Assembly (NCBI GenBank): GCA_002633005.1
Contig: NMRA01000417.1
Location: forward strand, 140,158 to 204,157
DNA: 64,000 nt
DNA from: Phoronis australis
Lineage: Eukaryota > Phoronida > Phoronidae
Direction: 5' to 3'
Shown: positions 1 through 13,233 of the stretch, piece after piece
Position numbering within the stretch: the stretch's first letter is position 1
Layout: every line of letters begins with the position of its first letter
The notes under the pieces: model-generated
The model's input: only the letters and a program-made list of their open reading frames with translations
Databases searched by the model: none
What the model was told of the DNA's origin: nothing
Made by a program: the position numbers and the translations under genes

Positions 1-479
1 GGTCATGAAGTCACAGCACCTAGCGAGCGTGGTAAAAATTAGAGCGTGCGCAGTATAAACATGGTGAGTTCACGATTTTAGGAACTGAACGAGTGACTGC
101 TAGATCAAAAAGTTCGATAACGGGAGTATTGTTTCAAGTTGGAAGGAATTAAACACACCGACAACCTCCTTAAGTGTCCCTTGATGCGCAAAAGGTATTT
201 ATAACAACGTGACTTTCATGTTTTAGCCAGTGCGAGGCATAATTTGCCGAAAAGCTTCCGGCGTATGGAGCGCCTATAGGAGCTGCATCGCCTCTGGTCG
301 GGCCAACAGAGGCGATGGTCATTGCCTAAGGAACTTGGTGACTGTATGAGGCATTTTCATCAATTTATGATCAATTATGATTAATCACCTGTACTTCATA
401 GCCTGCCTGTGATTCTGGCTAATGTCCTGCTGCATCATACAGACTATTCATCTCTCTCAGATTTATGTTCCCCTTTCCA
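1..479. other. Non-coding, nothing recognised
   Basis: No exon-like open frame, RNA gene or repeat shared with the rest of the window was seen here. Confidence 0.5.
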
Positions 480-569
480 NNNNNNNNNNNNNNNNNNNNN
501 NNNNNNNNNNNNNNNNNNNNNNNNNNNNNNNNNNNNNNNNNNNNNNNNNNNNNNNNNNNNNNNNNNNNN
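480..569. other. Assembly gap (90 N)
   Basis: A run of 90 undetermined bases. An ATTT-type simple repeat begins immediately to the right (570-585), which may be why assembly stopped. Confidence 0.99.
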
Positions 570-585
570 ATTTATTTATTTATTA

Positions 586-3500
586 TTGTGATATTTAAAA
601 TGAGGGTGGCCTCTTCAGTGATAGCACTGCTTTCCAAGAGGGCCCTCAACAAGAAAAACAGTAATATAATACAATGAAGTAATAAAACAACAATGAAATA
701 TACGTAACAAAGATACAATTAAAACAGTTAAGGTTGAGAATTAAGACAATAACTAAATGACAAATAATGGTAAAAAAATTAACTAAGACAGATGAAATAA
801 ATTAAGAGATGACTCTAGACAATGAGAGTATTTACGACAATGAAAAAATGACATGATTAAGATAGATTTCGTGGCTTTAAATTTATTATTCAAAAACTGA
901 AATGACAGTGGAAATAACCCAGAGGCTCGATTGATAAGTTGTGAAAAGTGGCATCGCATGGGAGCAGGGTTGGTCTGTGTGCTAGCAAAGAAATATGTCC
1001 ATGAGACATAGAAAATGGTGTGATAAGGTGAATCTGCATCTGCAAGAGGGACAGAGTGTGCATTGGAAAAGAGTTGTGCTTGGGCAGGTCCAAGTCGCAA
1101 GCGGCTAGTTGCTTAGGGTGTGTAGGTAAGAGTTTTGAGACTGTAATAGTCAGTTTTGTTAGTATTTATTACAAGACAGGCTGTTGTTCATTATATTCTT
1201 CCGGTTTATTCGAGGCTATTTATATAACACTGCCTAATCTTTAAATTAATATTTCCTAAAAACAATTGCTTCACATCAAAAGTTATGAGTAAGGTATGGT
1301 TAAAGGCATATTTTTGGCATTTTAAACCTGAGTACGAGTGTGCATTTGGACCTTGGGTGTAATGTTGTGCTCTTTTTTCTGAAGTGAGGTGTAGTCCAAT
1401 TTAGTTGTGGCACAGACCAGAACAAATTATGCCTTTTTTTAGTCAGATGAGTAGAATAGTACATTGTGTCCAACTTAATGTAGTGGTAAGGTTACATGAA
1501 AGTTATCCATACACATTTTAATCGTAATCCTTGTCTTGTCTTCGATCGTATCACATTGTCTTTTTAGCTGTTCAGGAGAAAGTTTTTGTTTCCCTCATGC
1601 AAAACATTTCCAGAAATTTCCTTGGTTAATTTAAGCACCATGCATTGCCATGTGTTTGATACCTCTCTTTTGGTTCATGTTTTGGTATGAAACCCAATAA
1701 TGTTGGTGTTTTATACTGTGAGTTAAGTGTTCCTAAAATTTACACATGATAAAACCACGGCTGGATGGAATGGAATTCCTGAATTGCTTCAATAGGAAGA
1801 TTTACCATGAATAACTTGATTTGTTCCAGTTTAGTTCGTGAATCTTGTCTTGACCTAATTATTCCTAGGTTTCAGGAATTTTGTAAGGTCCATAAATATG
1901 ACTTTTCTCAGGACAGTTTTCTATGTCTTGTCAGACACCTATTAACATGTTCTTTGGTTTGTTTGGTCTTTTGTAAGGTACCTTACTAGTGTGTTATGTG
2001 TGGAGAGGGTTTATTGGCTGTTGTTTCCACTTAGCATTAATTAATGAAGAGGACCATCTGCTTGTCTTGTACTACTGTACATTTTTATTATCCATAATCA
2101 CAAAAAAGATTGATTTTTTCAATGACTGACAGTTATTAACTTTAGTGTTAATTATGATTAACAGAGTTTGAATGAGAGTCACGTCAGTCTTATCTGCTGG
2201 CATACATGGCTTTTGAGTAAATGGCGTATCAATGGAGCTGCATGTTGTGTATCTATGACTTGATTTTCTTGTGACCACTAAAGGTAATTGTCAAAGTCAG
2301 GTCACGATAGTAAAGTTACGATGGTATTTTCAGTATTTATTTCATTTTTTCAGTGATGTTTTCATACTTCATCTTATTGGAAGACCATTCCATTTTCATG
2401 TGAAAGTCGACAATTTTCATGCAACCACGGCAAGCCAAGCATCAAGCCGCTTGTTTTAGGACACATGATTTTCAATAGTTTGGAAATGGAAGAAATTATC
2501 ATGGACAAGTACGAAAAGGAAGGATTTCTGGGCTTGACTTAAAATGCTGGTTTTATTATTAATATTTTGAATTTGAATTAAGTAAAAGTCTTTTCTGTTA
2601 GGGTCTGACTGTCCATTATTAATTAGGCCTAGGAAATAGGAATCGATGCATACTGCTTCCTAGATTATGCCAAAGGTGATGTGAGATGACGTCACTCTCC
2701 TTTGTTTGGAGTTAGGAAAACTATGCATTGTGCATATAATAAATAGTGAACTCTCAATGTGGCCATGTCCTGATTGGGATCAAGGTTCAGAGAAGTTGGT
2801 GGATCACTTACATTGGGACAGATCAGTCTCCATTTAAAATAATTCTTAGGAAAATGGATCAATAGGCCAAAACTGAGTTTGGTTTCCTTTTAAATTTTAA
2901 AATTGAAGTGACAAACAGAACTTGCAAAGGCCCTTCATGGAAAAGTCTTGATTCATCAGTCTTTTGCCTTGAGAAACGCGCCGGTCACATGTGATAAAGA
3001 GTGCTTTGCAACTGTTCTGTTCATGCTGCAGCAGGTTTAACTCGTCCAGTTATCTGAAAATTGAAGTTACTGGGAAATAGTATGGTATTTGCCATACAGC
3101 CATCAAGTGTGCAAATCAATAGATAGGTAAACTTTCTTCAATAAGCTGAATACCAGGCTCAGTCTAAAGGCCAGACTCTGACTTAGTGCCAAACATGGGT
3201 GAATGGAATCTTTCAGAAATACCAACTTAACTGGATATCCCTGGGTTGAAAGCAACTGTCAGAAAATAAAAAAATTCAGACAGCGGTGTGAATTGCAAAA
3301 GGATATAAGTGTTAAATTGTAGGAATTTGCCAGCTGCTGGTTCCAGTGTATATCCTGAGATGTACTGTCATCTCTACCTTTCCCCTGTTAACTATTGAGC
3401 AATTACTGTACTAACACTTCGATTGAAATATTACTTAAACTTTGACCCCATGTTAGTTGGTGAGCCCAGTGCCACAGTTGGATTGGCCACCCTGCCTAAG

Positions 3501-6467
3501 AGATGCATCACCTTGATAAATGACTGTTTTATGGTCATTGCTACAGCTCATATCAGTCTAATTACCTCTGGGGACTGGTCATCCAGCATTTCAGTTTCCT
3601 GTAACACACTATAGAGGACCCCCACTCTTGTGTTTTGAGGGATGGTCTCCCTATCTTCAGATTACCTTCATTCTGAAATTTGACACAAAACCCAATGCAC
3701 TCAACAGAGACAAAGGGCAAGTAAGTGGTTATATTCAATTTCCATTTCGTCACCCCTTTTTCGTTCTCATCTCCCTTTTGTTTCATTTGTGCATTAAATT
3801 TCTAACATTTTTACTCACATGATAAAGAACTGCATACAGGCTTGAAACCCAATGATTTTATGTGTTTGCACTGCTGGAAAATAAAGGTGCGTTCTATGAC
3901 CTACCTGTGCTGCATGGTCCTTACTGCAACCAATATCTGTCTTTAATGCCTGGAGACTGGTCAATTTGAGCTGTGGTCATTCTACACTGCCCTGTAATTT
4001 GCCTTAGGTCCCATTTACTCAGGAGACAGTTGTCTCAGAGCGACTAATGGGGAACAGCTGATCAGGCACAGTGCATGTGTAAACATGACTGACATGGAAC
4101 AAGTTGACACCCTGGCAGCCATTTTTTACTCCAGTTGATAGGTAGAACAAGTTGCACTTGATCGGTTGCTCTAGTTTCAACTGCACGCCTCGGCACAAAC
4201 TGGGGCAAGGTAGAAGATATCTCTGTTGAGTCCTACCAGGTCACCCTGCTAAACCCTAGAGTCAAGTTTCTAGCTCCTGGAGCTCAGCTATAACTACATT
4301 AATAAAGTATAAAAATGGTTCTAGTTGATCAGTGCAATGGGCTCACATGTGCGACCTGTGCACGTCTGGTACAATGTGTATCAGACCGCCTGCAATTTTT
4401 TTGTTTTTATTGTGCAAATGCAACTGAAGCGCCATAACAACTCACACCATGACAACTGTTGTCTTTTAAAAGTAGCTTTACTGCTGCCCATATCTGTCTG
4501 AGATGCCTCTTCACTGGTCTTTTTGACCACTGGTCTTTCACTGGTCATTGTGATCAAGCAGCACCACTTGCTTAGAAGTCCTATCAGAACATACTAATAC
4601 CTGCACTGACCAACTTTCCAGGTTCTGCACTCCAGCTGAATACTAAGTGAATAGCATATTGTGAAATGTGTTGTACACCTGAGGCCCCAAGACCCCCTCC
4701 TACTTCTGGTGGGATTAGATTTTTATGGAACACTGCCTGGGTCTCATCTCGAGTATCACCATTGGGGTTCCCCATATCAGGTCCTTCTGGTTTTTGCTAA
4801 AGGATTCTGATTTCCGACTATTACGGACCGTAACCTCCTGTGGTATTTTGAGTGCCTGCTCGGATGTCATGGTGGCATGGAATTATGACTGGAAATTAAG
4901 AATCTTTCGGCAAAAAACATAAGAGATCAATTATGCCTTGTCTGCCTCTGTATGTCTAGTGTCCTTAAAAATTTGCTGAGTTTGTTGGCTCTTGACTGTT
5001 GAACATTGTTGGTATCCATGTAGAGGGACACTTTGCTCTTGAGGGATGTTACACATGTGCGCTACAACTTACCTCGGTTTCAATGAATTAAGGTAAACGT
5101 GAAATGCATTCTTTGTTTAGTTTGATTCATTTTGCATGTGAATTGCTCAGTCAATCACATTTGGTGACGGTTACTATTTGAATTACCGTCCTGTAGTGAA
5201 AACAAACTGTCATTGAAGCATTCCCGTTCTTTTCTAATTTTTTACCATTTCGCATTTGTTACAGACGTGTTTCAATAATAAATTTCTGATGTAGCAGTGG
5301 CAACCTGAAGTACGCCTTGTCGCTAGATGGCGATAGTGATTGTTGGACAGTTCATAACACTAAGAATTGTGGGATTACACTGGCCTCATGTTTTACCAGA
5401 AATTATTTTTGTATTAGTATCTGGTATTACAAGGTGTGGTTCATTATAATTAGGTCATTGTTATCTCTGGAGCTGAGGGTCATAGGTACAATTATTATTA
5501 CCAGTAGTCTATAGTGGTTTTAATCCTATTTTTTCTGGTTCATTCGACTGCCTTCAAAATAGTTCTGTTGTTCAGAGGTGAGTAGTCACCCTTCATGCTG
5601 TCACACTAGGCATGTATGGTTACACTGGGTTGTTATGGTAGGGGGACAGATGAATGACACTGCTGCCAGGGAGTATTGAGGTGTTCTGGGTTTTAATTGT
5701 TCAATTGAGGAAACCTGTTGTCAATAGGTGTTGTGCTTGCTTTGTGACAGTGAGCTGTGGTTTGAGGCAGGGTTAGCTTCTCCTCGCTGATTAGTTAGTA
5801 CCACTTAAAAAATTAATTTGAATCATTTGTTAGTTTTACTTTTGATCTTGTTATGTTTTGAAGTGGGCTGATGCTTCAAATAGTTAAATGATCAATAATT
5901 TTCAGATATACACTAAATTGTGCTGTACGATGACTGCTCATTGCTCATGTATGTTAAATCTCGGAACTCGTGTATACTCAGGTGTACAGTGTATTCATTG
6001 CGCACAGATGTGATCACTATGTCACATTGGGAGCCCTCATGCTCATTTTTTGATTGATTGTCATATCAGTTAGGACTGCAGTGCTTTCATTAGTCTCTCT
6101 CGTCCTGTAAAATATTGGCTGGGGCACCACTCTAGGATTTTTTAGAGCTCAATCTTGCCATTTTTAGAGAAATTACTATGATTGACAAATGGATTTTGAA
6201 TCAAGAATACAGAATACTGTGGTCTCCCGTTCAGGATTGATCATTATGCTTCACATGTCTCTATTGTGCTCATCCTTAATCCTGGCGACGACACGTGTAT
6301 GTAATACTTGTATTTTTTAATTTACAAACTTTTCCATGTATCTCGAATATCTGTCATCACCTGACTTTCTTTAACAATAAAAATCATGTCGTGGACGTGA
6401 ACTAATGTTACACAGCCACTGTTACTTTTGTCCCCTGCTTTCAACAGTCTTTTTTCCTTGTTCTATA
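586..6467. other. Non-coding, no gene recognised
   Basis: AT-rich DNA with only short open frames that lack domain signatures and conserved splice context. One dispersed repeat (about 4060-4230) is listed separately. The rest shows no feature I can support. Confidence 0.5.
4060..4230 (+). repeat. Dispersed repeat, copy 1 (TAAACATGACTGACATGGA family)
   Basis: Contains TAAACATGACTGACATGGA followed by a segment on GTTGACACC and a GTTGATAGG/CAACTGCACGCC part. A diverged copy lies at about 56165-56330 in the same orientation, and a reverse-complement piece at about 34430-34560. No tRNA-like promoter boxes were identified, so SINE status is unproven. Confidence 0.55.
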
Positions 6468-6761
6468 AACGTAATTCATGAGGCGGACATTAAAATGCAC
6501 AGCGAGGCTTACTATGATAAACAAAGCAGAAGTTGACATTGTGTGAGTTAAATGGCCGGTCTTTCGCGTCCAACATGGGTATTAAATCTTAAAAATATGT
6601 CGATAATTAACCACAGAGACATAGAACAAAAGCAACGCGGAGCATTGAAATGTGCCCACGAATGCATCGCAAATGGTGTGCTTTTAGGGTTGCTTATTTG
6701 TGTTATAAAATGGGCACTAGATGGCGCAAAAACATACAATCCGTCCGAAAATGGGAACATA

Positions 6762-7798
6762 GACCCTATTCACGCCGACAGGAGGCGCATTCCAAAACTA
6801 GGCTCGCTACGATAGCTCTGTTAGCTTATCGGCATAGTTCTGTGTTTCAGACCGTGTTGTTCCGCGAACGACTAGAAAAAATACGGACACGCAACTGTCT
6901 GCTTCACAATCTCTAAAGACGTTGAGATTCGGAAGCGTTGGGTCGTTGCCGCGACGAAGCAAAATATGTCCGTGTAAAATTTATAAATGTTTTTGAAAAG
7001 TTAGATCATATTTTGTCGCATGTCGGTCAGTTGTTAAGCATCATAGTAACGACCGGAGAATGGGCCANAACGATGTTATGTTTTGGACGAACGAATTAGG
7101 TGTTTTAATTTTAAAATTCAACTTGGTCCAGATTGATATCTAACACATGAAATAGACGTAAGAATTATTACAACCAAGAAAGCATTGATGGTCAAATAAT
7201 TTTTATTTTCAATTACGAGCCTGGTTTTTCATTTTAATAAAAATATATTTAATAACATCAACTATGCTTTCAGACCAATGACAAATCAACTGTTAGTGCC
7301 AGTGAGTGCATAGGATCAGGCTATGCTTGATGTTAATATTCTTGATCAACAAATTAAACCAGATGTGACTAATTGCACATGACAGACACCACTGTCGAAT
7401 ATGTCTTCAACTCGTCAACAATACGAGCAGATGACCTGGTCCGCATAGAAAGTATTTTGATCAACAATTTACAAGAAGAAACGTAACCCTGCATTCAGCA
7501 TAATACCTAATCCGTAACACTACGATCGCAGCAATTTGGACATATTTACTTTTCATATTTCGAACCTAGTTTTCCGAAAAAAATTAAACCCTTTCGTCAG
7601 ACAACTCTTTGGCGCCTTAACTTGTTCTCTAATGTAATTTTCTACGTCTCTGTGGTTAATTGTCGACACATCATTAAAATTTAATATCCAGGTTGGACTC
7701 AAACGACCGGCTATTTAACTCGCGCAATGTCTACTTTCGCTTTGTTTATCGCAGTGAGCCTCGCTTTGGATCTTAATGGCCGCCGCGTGAATAGGGTC
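6762..7798 (+). mobile_element. TIR element 'B', intact 1037-base copy inserted in repeat A
   Basis: The ends are GACCCTATTCACGC at the left and its perfect inverse GCGTGAATAGGGTC at the right. Each is flanked by TA (6760-6761 and 7799-7800). The flanking repeat A sequence reads continuously if the element and one TA are removed. An internal undetermined base lies at 7068. No convincing transposase frame is present. It is a non-autonomous DNA transposon of the TA-targeting class. Confidence 0.8.
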
Positions 7799-8025
7799 TA
7801 TGGCATTGCTTCTTTAATAGAAAGCTGTACACAAAATTCCAAGTTTCATAGAAATCCGCCAAGGAACGTCAGAGAATCAAAGGAAAACGGAATGAAATGA
7901 AACTGCCATTAGGGGGCACAGTGTTCATTGGATCCGCCTGAAAGTCATTGTTTGTTGTTCGCTTCATATAAATACACTTACTAAATTTAATAAAGATCCT
8001 CCAGTGGGTTTAGGAGATACAGTTA

Positions 8026-9156
8026 CCGGGGTTTTCCGTAACGCCCATGTGCGTTGATTCGGAAAATTATGTCGAATAAGCGCCCCTTGGCGTTTATTTG
8101 GTGTTGCAACTTCTCGTGTCAAGTGTCCAGATAGTGCTGCATTTATTTGGATTCTGTTTAAAAGCCCACTTAGCGTCAACTTTTAGTCACAAAGTCAGTT
8201 TTGTGGAGCATTTATCAATTATGAAAACAAATGAAGTGTTGCTGAACTATGCATATAAAATTTTTAAAAACAGTTTTAAATAAAAAATCAGCCACGAAAC
8301 CTCTTAATCTACGTGTATTCAGTTTATGTCAATGTTTTCATCCAGCTCCTCCTCGGAATTTCTTTCCACCTCCGAGTCGCTGAAGGGATCCCGTGACTTG
8401 CTGTCATTTTTTGGTTACCCGGCGCGTTGTATCCCATCAGTTTGCGAATCCAGGGTTGAATAATACGGTAAAGACCATTTGTCCATCAACATTCGAATGC
8501 TCTGATTATGATGTCTTGCGGGATTTTCCGCATGGCTGAAGATGCAAAACCCAGAAGTTTCTCGTAGGATGGGGGGCTGCAATGCCCGCAGACTGAACGG
8601 GACCGCTGGCCGAAATGTAAATTATCAATGTCTTTGCCATAACCAGCCAGCTAGATGCATGAAGACTGTTGTCAAAATAAGCTTGGTAGCAATGTATGTT
8701 GAGTTCCATTAGACCCCGAAATTTCACACGCTCGAACTTATTTTTCACAATATTATACGTGGTGGCAGTATTGAAGCCCAAGTTCAGAGATTTTCTACTA
8801 AGCATCCTTGGGTGCTATCACCTTTGCCACAAGGAGGTCTAGAAGTGTCATGCACATTAATTTTCTTGTCTCGCTGGGCAGATATCGCAAAAATTGATAA
8901 GTTGCTACACAATTAGCGTTGTTAACAGGTATCAACAGTCCTCTTAAGGACTACCAATACACCCAGAAGGGCTGTTTCACTTACAAAAACACATATCGCG
9001 CATCATGCTGGTAATTACGTAGCCAAAATTATGACTTTCCGTTTACACACCCCCTTTTCTGAATAAACGCCTGGGCGTTTATTGGTGTTAGTAAAATGCC
9101 TTAAAATTTTCACTTTCCGAATATACGCCCAGGGGCTTATCTACGGAAATCCCCTG
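8026..9156 (+). mobile_element. TIR element 'D', 1131 bases, inserted at TA in repeat A
   Basis: Left end CCGGGGTTTTCCGTA and right end TACGGAAATCCCCTG are 15-base inverted repeats with two mismatches, flanked by TA on both sides. Removing the element restores the repeat A reading 'GATACAGTTATGGGCGCAAA'. Subterminal AATAAGCGCC/GGGCGTTTATT motifs recur at both ends. A minus-strand frame at 8506-8805 and an acidic tail near 8320-8390 (DPFSDSEVERNSEEELDEN) might be remnants of a pogo-like transposase, but this is weak. Confidence 0.75.
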
Positions 9157-11844
9157 TATGGGCGCAAAACAAAACTACCACTGGGAGGATCCAGAGTAGT
9201 CAAAGTTGTCATCATCAACCGTCCTCTTTTCACTGTGAACATATATGCCATCCTTAGAATGATTTGGTTGATAGAGAGGTGGATGCCAAAAACAGACTCG
9301 AAAACAGCAAAAATGGCCACTAGGTGGCGCAAACCTTGATTCTATCCAAAAATGGGAAGATAGCGTCATCTCATCAATAGATGCCCGTATTCAAAATTTT
9401 ATGAAAATCTGTTGAGGACAGAGGTAAACGCAAAACTTAAATTGTCATCAGGGGGCCTACCAGTACTCAGATCCATACCAAAATAATCGCTGTTCTTTGT
9501 CAACATCGTATAAACACACTTCTTAAATTTAGTAAAGATCCACAAATGGTTAAGGCGCTATAGCTATGGCCACAAAAAAGAAACTGCCACTAGGAGCCGC
9601 CACAGTAGTCGAAGTCATTGAAAATTCATTGTCATCCGTTCACATCAAAGTAAAAAAATAAATGCCAATTTTCACAATTATCCTGAAAGTGGTTTGGTTT
9701 ATAGAGGGGTGGACTCGAAAACAGTAAAAATGGCCACTAGGTGGCGCAAACTCTGTCGAATCCATCTAAAAATGGAAAGATAGCATCACCTCACTAACAG
9801 AAGCCTGTACGCCAAATTTTATGAAAAAACGTTGAGGACCTTTGAAGATTCAGAGGAAAACATACAAAAATAAAATTGCCACCAAGTGGCACACCAGTAG
9901 ACAAATCTGTCTGAAAGTCTTCGTCCATTGTCAACATCATATAAATGCACTTACTAAATTTAGTAAAGATGCTGCAAAACGGTTAAGGAGATCAAGCTAT
10001 AGGCGCAAAAAAAAACAAAACTGCCACTAGGAGGCGCCACAGTAGTTGAAGTTGTCGGAAAATCATCGTCAACCTTTATCTTCATAGTAAAAACATACAT
10101 GCCAGTTTTCACAATCATGCTTAGAGGGGTTTGGTTTGATTGAGGGGTGGACATCAAAAAAACAGACTCGAAAAGAGTAAAAATGGCCACCAGGTGGCAC
10201 AAACTACGTCGAATGCATCGGAAAACGGGGGGATGTTGTTGTTTCACTAATAGATACCTATATACCAAATTTCATGAAAATACCTTGAGGATCTCTGAAG
10301 ATACAGAGGTAAACATAAAAAACTAAAATTGCCCTAGGGGGCACACCGGTAGTTGGATCCGTCCAAAAATTAGCTCATGCCTTCCCATCCATGAAAGGTA
10401 TACACGTGCAAAATTTCATGAGCATACCTCTATCGCTTTTGGAGATGGAGCAGCGGACGCCGTCCGGACGGACGGACCCAGATGACGGCATAATGCTTCC
10501 ACATATAAATAAGTGGGCGCATAAAAATACATTAGAGAACATGTCAATGCACCAAAGAGTTGTCTGATGAAAGGGTGTAAGTTTTTTTCGGAAACTAGGT
10601 TCGAAACATGAAAAGTAAATATGACCAAATTGTGTCGATAGTAGTGTTACGCATTAGGTAATGGTGAATGCAGGGTTACGATTCGTCTCGTAAATTTTTG
10701 ATAAAAATGCTTTACACACGAACCAGGTCATCTGCTCGTATTGTTGATGATACATTCAACATTGGTGGCTCATCCCATTTTGCTGTCATGTGCAAATAGT
10801 CACATCTGGTTTAATTTGTTGATCAAGAATATTATTCATCAAGCACAGCCTAGGTCCTGGTGAGGTAGGGACTACCTGGACCGACTAACAGTTGATTTCT
10901 CATTGACTTGAAAGAATAACTGATGTTGTTTAATATATTTTTATTAAAATAAAAAACCAGGCTTGTAATTGAAAATAAAAATTATTTGACCATCAATTCT
11001 GCTTTCTTGATTATAATTCTTACATCTATTTCATGTGTTAGGTTTCAAATATCAATCTGGACCAAGTGGAATTTTAAAATGAAAACACCTAATTCGTTCG
11101 TCCAAAGCATAACCTTATTTTAGAGCTCAATTTCAGTTAACTGGACAGAGCAAGCATAGTTTTCATGTTTCTTCAGGGGCCTCGTTCATCTGAGGGGAAA
11201 GGTGCCTGTGCCTTCTGAGAGGGGAATTTTTTGCCGAGTGAGGGGAAAAATCTACCTCAGGATCACCATCGGAATAGCACCACCGCCCTGTTGCAAGCTC
11301 TCATAAGCTCTGTTTCAAGTAGCATTTTGTGCTCTTTCAAATTGTCACCTGTGTGGTTACAGGTGACTTGAACTTCAGAGAGAAATTTTCAATCACTAGG
11401 GCCAGGAATTTTTTGGCCTCGTGGGGGGAATATCGTGTTATTTTTCAATATTTTTGAGAGGGAATGGGGAAGGGATTGAGGACCCTGTCCTTTTTGGAAA
11501 GAAAAATGCATCACGTTTCAACAGGTAGTTATGAAAATACAACCTGACTGGCGGAAGATTGTCATGTTGATGCCATGATGCTCTCCAACCGAGATGCGAC
11601 AAAATATGATCTTACTTTTCGAAAACATAAATTTTACACAGACATATTCCTTCGTCGCGGCATATGGCAACGACCCAGTGCTTCCGAATCTCAACGTCCT
11701 TAGGGATTGTAAAACAAACAGTTGAGTGTCCATATTTTTTCTAGCCTTTCGAGCAACGCGGAATATAACTATGCCGATAAGCCAACAAAGCTATCGTAGC
11801 GAGCCTCGTTTTGGAACGCGCCTCCTGTTGGCGTGAATTAGTTC

Positions 11845-13233
11845 TATGTGATTGGTCCATATTTGTATGTTTGTAGATCTGTCTATTACGGTCTTTTATA
11901 CTCTGTCCAGTTGTGTTGCCTTAGTTATATCATAATATGATTGGTGTGTTTTATATTGCATTTTAAAAATGTTTGGAAGAATGTCATCCTTTTTTACTCT
12001 GGTGTCTGTTAGAATTAGAATGTTGGATTTTCTGCTGCATTTTTCATCATTGTAAAATTGCAGAGTTCAGTTTGGGTGTGAAAATGCTTTGAACATTTTT
12101 GCTTCTTTTGTACATTAACTGGGATAAGTGTAGAAGTGGGTCAAATGCAGATATGTAGCTTTTAGTTCATGGTCTGGCTAGCCCTGCACTTAGCTGATCT
12201 TTTATTTGGATTCCTGGAAAACAACCTTGTCAGCTAAGTCAACACAGGTATCTGGGTCAAATGTGGTGACCTGGAGTAACCCACAGAAGGAGGTAGTGAC
12301 ACCTGTAGTTATTATCTGGAGGTGTTGATGACAAGTTGTCATAGGGGCGTGTTTTTGATTATACATTTGTATTTATATTGCATGTGATGTTGGGCTTTAC
12401 TGTTACTTGTACCTTTGTAACTGTTGTCTCATTTATCTCTCTGTAGTCAAAACTTATATCCTTTCTTGCTTTCAATTTCTTATAGCATTAGTTTACAGAG
12501 TACTACCCAACATAGGTTGTATTTGGTCAGTACAGAACTATTTTAACTATTTCTTTCCAAGCTTGTTGATAACTGTTTGAACATCATATGATTGCTTATA
12601 TCTGATTGAATTGAAGATTGCGACTGCAATTCTTATTTTCTTTACAATTAAAAAGTTTGAAATTATACTTCATTTTGTTGAGGAGGGCTGTGATCAGGTA
12701 ATCCAATCATGTTCCAAGAGGTTGTAAATGTCACTTGTGCAGTCTCATCAGTGTAGTTAATGCTGCAAAGGTTATCCTTCATCATAGCTTTGTCTGTCTG
12801 TCTGTCTGTCTTGTTGCTGGGTCTGTGTATTATACACTGACAGGTGGCTGGCATTAGTGGGTGTTGGTCTCGTACCATCTCACTCTAACCCTTACCTATG
12901 TACAATGCTACTACCTTCTACAGTGGGTGTTAGTGTTACACCATCTTATTCTCACCCTTACCTATGCGCACTGCTACTACAGTGCTCGACTTGATGACCT
13001 GCAGGTCACCAATGCAACCTCGGGTGATGTTTTGGAAAAATACCAAGTCACCACGAAGTTGCTACAGCGAGTATCAAAGTCAGACTATAAACCCCTGAAG
13101 TTTGTGTTGACTTACAAACTTTAAATTACAAACAGTTTTTGTAGATTTAATACCTTTAGTTCACAATTGTTCCATTTATCTCATGAAATCAGTGCATTTG
13201 CCACAACAGCAGTCAGCACACATCAGACACGTG
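11845..13233. other. Non-coding, with two small tandem repeats
   Basis: No exon recognised. It contains a TGTC tetranucleotide run at about 12790-12811 and a 64-base-period duplication at about 12850-12980 (listed separately). Confidence 0.5.
12850..12980 (+). repeat. Two-copy tandem repeat, about 64-base unit
   Basis: Two adjacent units built on GTGGGTGTTRGT, ACCATCT, CTAACCCTTACCTATG and CTGCTACTAC. A related pair of units occurs at about 16230-16365, across the mariner and TIR elements, so the array either spread or was split. Confidence 0.7.

Larger units (their letters stand above)
6626..10524 (-). repeat. Repeat A (HINE-like), full-length copy in reverse, interrupted twice
   Basis: In reverse orientation it begins at the palindrome-bearing end (ACATATAAATAAGTGGGCGC at 10501-10520) and ends at the hairpin end (GCAACGCGG at 6632-6640). 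Removing the insertions 6762-7798 and 8026-9156 leaves about 1.73 kb, the same length as the copy at 19592-21575 without its insertion. It contains the ordered CTAGTGGC-type monomers on the minus strand (for example near 9320, 9590, 9740 and 10030). Confidence 0.8.
6468..11844 (-). mobile_element. Host copy of TIR element 'B', split by a repeat A insertion
   Basis: The outer parts 6468-6625 and about 10525-11844 are, in reverse orientation, the two halves of the same element found intact at 6762-7798. They meet at the motif ACATTAGAGAAC/CACAGAGACATAG and are separated only by the repeat A copy at 6626-10524. Both ends abut TA (6466-6467 and 11845-11846), consistent with TA target duplication of the Tc1/mariner type. 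The right half carries an extra segment of about 390 bases (about 11118-11510) absent from the intact copy. No transposase was recognised, so it is non-autonomous or decayed. Confidence 0.7.

Noticed and set aside
783-1100. 105-codon minus-strand frame
   Set aside because: No recognisable domain, signal peptide or splice signals, and composition like the surrounding AT-rich DNA.
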